Source of the DNA: Pithys albifrons albifrons | Lineage: Eukaryota > Chordata > Aves > Passeriformes > Thamnophilidae | Assembly (NCBI RefSeq): GCF_047495875.1 | Contig: NC_092459.1 | Coordinates: forward strand, 21,189,795 to 21,253,794 | DNA length: 64,000 bases | Direction: 5' to 3' | Shown here: one piece after another, positions 59,252 to 64,000 of the stretch | Layout: the number at the start of each line of letters is the position of its first letter | Position numbering within the stretch: the stretch's first letter is position 1 | Translations under genes and position numbers: made by a program | The notes under the pieces: generated by a model | Told to the model about the DNA's origin: nothing | Database searches by the model: none | What the model saw: the letters and a program-made list of their open reading frames with translations, nothing else

Positions 59252-59410
59252 AATCATAGAGCCATGTGACAATGGTTTGGGAAGAGACCTTAAAGATTGT
59301 CTAATTCCAAACCCACTCTCATGGGCAGGGATAACCACCACAAGAAAAGTTTGCTCAAAGCCCCATCCAGCCCTGCCTTGAATGCTTCCAGGGTTGGGGC
59401 ATCCATACCT
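59252..59410 (-). mobile_element. CR1 LINE 3' fragment, minus orientation
   Basis: The text AATCATAGAGCCATGTGACA, ATGGTTTGGGAAGAGACCTT, ATGGGCAGGGATAACCACCA, GCTCAAAGCCCCATCCAGCC and CTTGAATGCTTCCAGGGTTG, ending GGGGCATCCATACC, is the complement of a CR1 3' UTR. Its tail (AATCATAGA) is at the left end. Confidence 0.92.
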
Positions 59411-60380
59411 AAGAGAATAAAAGGAATTGAATATACAACAGGATACAAAAAGTATTTGGAGGTCTGTGGACGGATAATCCGTGTAACTATACTCAGGATA
59501 TTTCATTTAGATATTTTGTCTTTTCCAAATAGATTTTAATTTCCTCTGCAGACAGTATTTCTGCTACTGATAACCATGGGAGTGCATCCTTCAAACTATT
59601 TTAGCCATCATATTGATTGTGGCTATAATTGTAACTGGGAGGGACAGAACACAATAAACTTAAGATAAGACTTTCTTAAGATAAAGGGATATTTTTGTAG
59701 TGTTAGCATGTAATTAATATTCTCATTATTTTAAAACAATTGAAGTGAAAATTACCACTTGGGGTATTTTAAAACTTTTACTCTTGGATCCTCAAAAACA
59801 GTTATTATTTTAGTTTGTTTGTTTGTTTGTTTTTCCCTTTGTTTGGTCTGAGTGAATGTGTAAGTATATTCCTCAAAAAACACATCTGGCCTTTGGATAA
59901 ACAATCACTTTCAAAATGTAGCTCAACCACACTTACTCAGGAAAGTTAATTTAGTATGGAATCTTCAGAGTAAAAAATAAGTAGAAAGTAGGGGGGAAAA
60001 GAGCAATTACAGATTACATGGTGTTCTGTTTCTATAAGCCATACTTGTGTGTGTGTGTGTGTAGAGGAATTCTCTCGATATGATGTGACTCTTAACCAAT
60101 GTATCCTTTGCATACTGAGAAATGTCTGAAATTTGAGAAATGTTCAAGACCATGAACTGTTCAAACTCATGGGGAAAATGTTATGCTGAATCCTTTCAGT
60201 AGAACTCTGCAGCAGCAAAATATTATTTGAAGGTTGTACCCAGATTTAGATATTGACTAAGGGAAGGATCAGGGACTACTTCATGGACTTTGCCTTCCTT
60301 GCTTTGTGGAACGCTGTTATTTCACCTTTGTTTCAGAAGTACTACCTTTGCCCAGCCAGGGAGTCTGACAGGGAGAATAA
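59411..60380. other. Unique sequence with two short microsatellites
   Basis: No gene is recognisable. (TTTG)n of about five units lies at 59813-59832, and (TG)n of about eight units at 60045-60061. Confidence 0.6.
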
Positions 60381-60745
60381 CACAGAATGGCCGGAGTTGA
60401 AGATACCTCTGGAGACACCTGCTCCAGCTTTCCTGCTCAAGGAGGGCCACCTAGAGCTGGTCATAGGATTGTGCCCATCTGGGTTTTGAACATCTCCAAA
60501 GATGGAGACTCATAAAATCTCTAGGCAACTTCTACTATCTACTAATGTTTCCTTATGTTCAGACATGATCCACCTGTATTTTGGTTTGTGACAATTGCCT
60601 CTTGTCACATCACTGGACACTGCTGAATAGAGTCTGGCTTTGTCTGCTTTACATCCTTTATATACATTGATGAAATTCCCTCTGAGTCTTCTCTAGGGTA
60701 AACAGTCAGTTTTCTCAGCCTTTCCTTATGAGAAATGCTCCAGGA
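60381..60745 (-). mobile_element. CR1 LINE 3' fragment, minus orientation
   Basis: The text CACAGAATGGCCGGAGTTGA, CTGCTCAAGGAGGGCCACCT, GGGTTTTGAACATCTCCAAA, GATGGAGACTCATAAAATCT, GACAATTGCCTCTTGTCACA, GAATAGAGTCTGGCTTTGTC, ACATTGATGAAATTCCCTCT and TCTCAGCCTTTCCTTATGAG reads as the complement of the CR1 3' UTR and ORF2 end over about 365 bp. The 5' truncation is near 60745. Open frames in it are chance. Confidence 0.93.
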
Positions 60746-62252
60746 AGGTACAAGGGAAAATCTAAGTTTTATAGTTTTCTCTCTGATCCATCTTGTACCT
60801 TGCTGCTTGCATGCAGATTTTTCAGGCATGTTGCTCCTGCTGAAATGCTACTGACATCTATTCTAAGTTTTTAATTTCTGTAACCTCTACCCTTTCATAT
60901 AAGATCCCATTAAATTGTTCTTTCCTTTAAACATTATTTTCTTTTTGAGGGATGACTTAGAGGCCTGTGGATCTCTGAAGGTGTTACTAGTCACTAGGTA
61001 ATGTGTTAGGATGATTCAACAGTTCCAGGGAGAGGTTCTTTTCTTCCCTGCGCCTCTTAACTCTGTCTTCCCAATATTTACTAAGTCCCTAGGATCTGAA
61101 AGATGTCTTCCATGTCATTCCCATCTAGTCTTGATTGACTTGAATTCTGCTGCTACCTTTTACTCAAGCACAACTGTTTGCTGTTCTTAGGTGGATGAAC
61201 AATTGTCATTTTTCCTTTGAAAATTTCAGCCTGTCGTCTTTGTAATGTTTGGGAATTGCCAAAAGTGCTAAGTTTCTTTTTTTTTTTTGCTGCTGTGCTT
61301 TTTGCTGAAGACTCACTACTCAGAGAGCTCTAGGTACTCTGCTTAACTGCTCTGTTCTTCAGAATTGGTGTGTTATTTCGTTGTTCAACTTAGCTTGCTG
61401 CAAATGCCATGCTGCATTATGCTATATTAATATTTTTATGGATTTGAGACTACTGATGGCTGTGTACCAAATATGAAAACACCTATTCATGTCTTTTGGC
61501 CTGTATGTTTCAAACTGCTTTGTTTTCTTTGTCTGTATACTACCATGGTGCCTAAAAGGTAAACATGCATAAACAAGGCATCAGTTCCAATCAACTTCAG
61601 CCTCACTGAACGCAAGGTAACATCAGGCTTCCAAAGTCTATTTATAATTTGGTTTAGCATAATACAATGGCTCTGGATGCAATTTTTTTTTTTTGGAGTC
61701 TTTGTTCTTTTAAAACATCAGCATCAGATACAACTGTGATGGCTGCCAATCCCTCTAGTGTTTGATCCAGTTCACTTTGGAAGATCTGTGTGATATTAAT
61801 TAAGTCTGTAAGAATAACCAGCCTACTGGCCTCTTTGGTAATATGACAACACTTTCACAGAAGGTGGTTCGTTTAGTTCAATGTACCAGAAACTATTTTA
61901 ATATAATAAAAAGGATATTTTTACTGAGATAAATTCAATTCACATTTTTCATGCCTGTGGACTAACTAGCAAAAGGAAGCTGAGGCTATTCTTCGATTTT
62001 TGTGTTCCTTGTTTTCTTCAGATTGCTGGAAGGACTAGCTTGGTCTTCATTTGAATGGTATCATTTTATATTCTGGTCAGTTGAGTAGGTTGTATTGCTC
62101 TGCCTCTCTACAGCAAGTGGTGCTGCTGTCTGTCAGCTACTTCAGGCTCCAAACAGCCCTGTCTCCTGTTTTATGGTACTTTATTGACAGCCTGCATTTT
62201 TTACTGGCCTCAGATAGTTTTAGTGTCATCATCATAACACTCATATTTTTCT
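60746..62252. other. Unique sequence, nothing recognised
   Basis: No exon or repeat family is recognisable. T-runs lie at 61278-61288 and 61683-61694. Confidence 0.5.
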
Positions 62253-62416
62253 GCTTATCAGTGTTGCTGGAATTGCATCGTGTCTGGCTCCACAGTCCAT
62301 CTGGAATCAAACTGGTCATTGATCTAATATTGCAGTTTATCAGTGTTACTTGGATTACATTGCAGATGACTCTGTATACCAGCTGGAATTGAATTGGTCA
62401 TTAATATAATGGCATT
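62253..62416. repeat. Diverged 82-bp tandem duplication
   Basis: GCTTATCAGTGTTGCTGGAA at 62253 is matched by GTTTATCAGTGTTACTTGGA at 62335, and CTGGAATCAAACTGGTCATT (62301-62320) by CTGGAATTGAATTGGTCATT (62383-62402). Both pairs have the same 82-base offset, so these are two head-to-tail copies that have diverged. A 113-codon open frame (62051-62392) runs through most of both copies, but it has no recognisable domain. Confidence 0.8.
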
Positions 62417-64000
62417 ATTGCAAAAGTGGCAGTTGAATTGTTGTATCCTTATGCAATTTCTGTGCACTGAATGTCTTTATATATGCTAGAGTCAGATTGC
62501 AGATACCTTCTTCAGTGAAGATCTCTGTCTGCTCAACCACTGCTTGTATTTTCCTTTTTGCTTTCATTTCAGAAGTCACTTTAGGACAAAAAATGGTTTT
62601 GATCAAAACCTTAAGGTCATGACTCAAACCCAAGACATTTTTCTGCTTCTTCTTCTCATGTTATTTCCCAATGTAACTGTGATTAAGTGATTTTTCACAC
62701 TTAAAATCTCCTTTGTTTCATCTAATATTAATCAATCAAAAGTGACCTGCTAAAATAAAATTTTAGAACTTGCTGTCAGGGGAAAGGGATATGCCTTTTT
62801 ACAAAGTTGTTAATCCCACTTATCTTTGATTTAAATTGAAATGATTCACACAGTAGAGGAACTTGTTTTCTCTACTAATTAGAGATGACCAATTTAGAGT
62901 ATGCCTAATGTTTAGGTGGCTAAAATTGCATATATTGTTTCTATAGTTTCTTTCATTTAGCCTATAGGTTTATTGTAAATCCCTAACTGCTTTGGTTTGT
63001 TGCCAGACAGTTCAGTCTGTTCTGCTCTGCTCTGGCAAAGCATCCTCTATTGTTCAAGAATATCTTCTATCACCTGGAGTTTCTTGTCCCACAAGGGAAA
63101 AGCATTTTTTAAAAACAAGATGTTCTAGAGAGTTACCTGTGGATATCACAGGTCTAAGATATGTAATATAGCTCCACTGTTTTGGGCTTCTTGGTTTCAA
63201 GTAAAATCTTCCAACTCTGCAGTCTTGTTCTGTCTGTCATCAGTTTTTGTCCAATACCATCATCAACTGTGTCAGTATCCCTTTCAGTATTGCAGTTAAC
63301 AGTTTCTCATGTTTTTCTACTCCATCCCACTTCCCACATAAAGGGGCGTTGCCTTAGTTTTTCTGATTTTTATTCACTGCACTGAATTGTTTACTCATTA
63401 ATGCATGGTATTCTCCATACAATTTTGGCTTTTCTTCAAACTCAGGTTATGACATTCTCTTTCCTTGCTCTGCCTTGTCTGTTTGCTTATCTTAACATCC
63501 TGGTGAGAATATCAGGATAACTAGTTCTACCATGCTCCTGAAGATGAACCAGTGACTTTTCAAGACAAAGCATTGGAGAACAGTTTAAAATGCAGCTGCC
63601 TTTGGAGCCATGTATTTTCTGCTTCCTCTATCCCCCATGATCACTCAGGTATAGCCTTTCTTGCCCTTATGGGTAAGCAAAGGCTCTGGCATTCTGCTCT
63701 GTGCTGTGAGAGAAGAGAAATACAAGTCTAGTAATCTTTCAAACCATTTGTAGTATGTTCATGTGGCAAGAATATACAGCATGAAACTAAGGCTGAACAT
63801 GGATTTATTCTGCGTAGTTTCTTCTCAGAAACAAAGCCTTATCAAAATGACTTTAAATAGCCAATTAGTCCAATGGACTAGAATTTGTTTTTCCAAATGA
63901 AATGGCAATTCTCTTTCCTTAAATTTTTATGTGCGTAATTTCTTCTACAAAAGGAATTCAGAAACAAGAAAGGAAATTAACTACAGTTTTCTGCTCTGTC
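62417..64000. other. Unique sequence, nothing recognised
   Basis: No exon, RNA gene or repeat family is recognisable to the end of the window. Confidence 0.5.

Noticed and set aside
1..64000. CRISPR arrays, bacterial operons, ribosome-binding sites or prophage
   Set aside because: No regularly spaced repeats with unique spacers and no densely packed long frames. The repeat content is that of a bird nuclear genome.

Overview
The window reads as nuclear DNA of a bird, most likely a passerine. The strongest clues are a short element with a tRNA-Ile(AAT)-like head joined to a CR1-type 3' tail (the architecture of TguSINE1, described from zebra finch), many 5'-truncated CR1 LINE fragments ending in the avian ATTCTATG/ATTCTGTG tail, and several avian-type retroviral LTRs. 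The DNA is AT-rich and CpG-poor. I found no host protein-coding exon, tRNA or rRNA gene I could defend; the open reading frames present are short and lack recognisable domains, or are simple-repeat or retroelement artefacts. The window is best read as intergenic or deep intronic sequence.

Layout. 1-18 kb: unique-looking AT-rich DNA with one (AAAT)n tract. 18-24.1 kb: a decayed class I (gamma/epsilon-like) endogenous retrovirus on the + strand. It has two diverged ~360-bp LTRs, protease, reverse transcriptase, integrase C-terminus and env SU/TM remnants in the expected order, and is interrupted by a CR1 and by a pair of LTRs in opposite orientations. 25.1-25.7 kb: a minus-strand solo LTR. 28.6-29.1 kb: an ERVL-type LTR with TATA box and polyA signal. 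31-33.7 kb: an LTR, two CR1s and a ~1-kb minus-strand LTR with internal minisatellite-like repeats. 36.5-37.8 kb: a probable LTR followed by a very large (GGAA)n array. 40.5 kb: a (CCTT)n array. 42.5-43.1 kb: a solo LTR with perfect 5-bp target duplications. 43.8-45.9 kb: an old + strand CR1 containing a tRNA-Ile SINE and a minus-strand CR1, the latter split by a further LTR. 46.7-47 kb: a 5S-rRNA-derived SINE-like element. 47-64 kb: mostly unique AT-rich DNA with three minus-strand CR1 fragments and an 82-bp diverged tandem duplication.

No genes act together in a pathway here. What the window offers is a retroelement stratigraphy: which element landed in which gives relative ages. The items most worth a second look are a near-perfect ~87-nt hairpin at 38609-38695 (miRNA-like or MITE-like), the 5S-derived element, the SINE/CR1 tail-to-tail junction, the large GGAA/TTCC arrays, and CRE-like motifs at matching positions in several LTRs. 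All identifications come from reading the sequence and remembered family features; no alignment or database search was run, so element boundaries are approximate unless stated.
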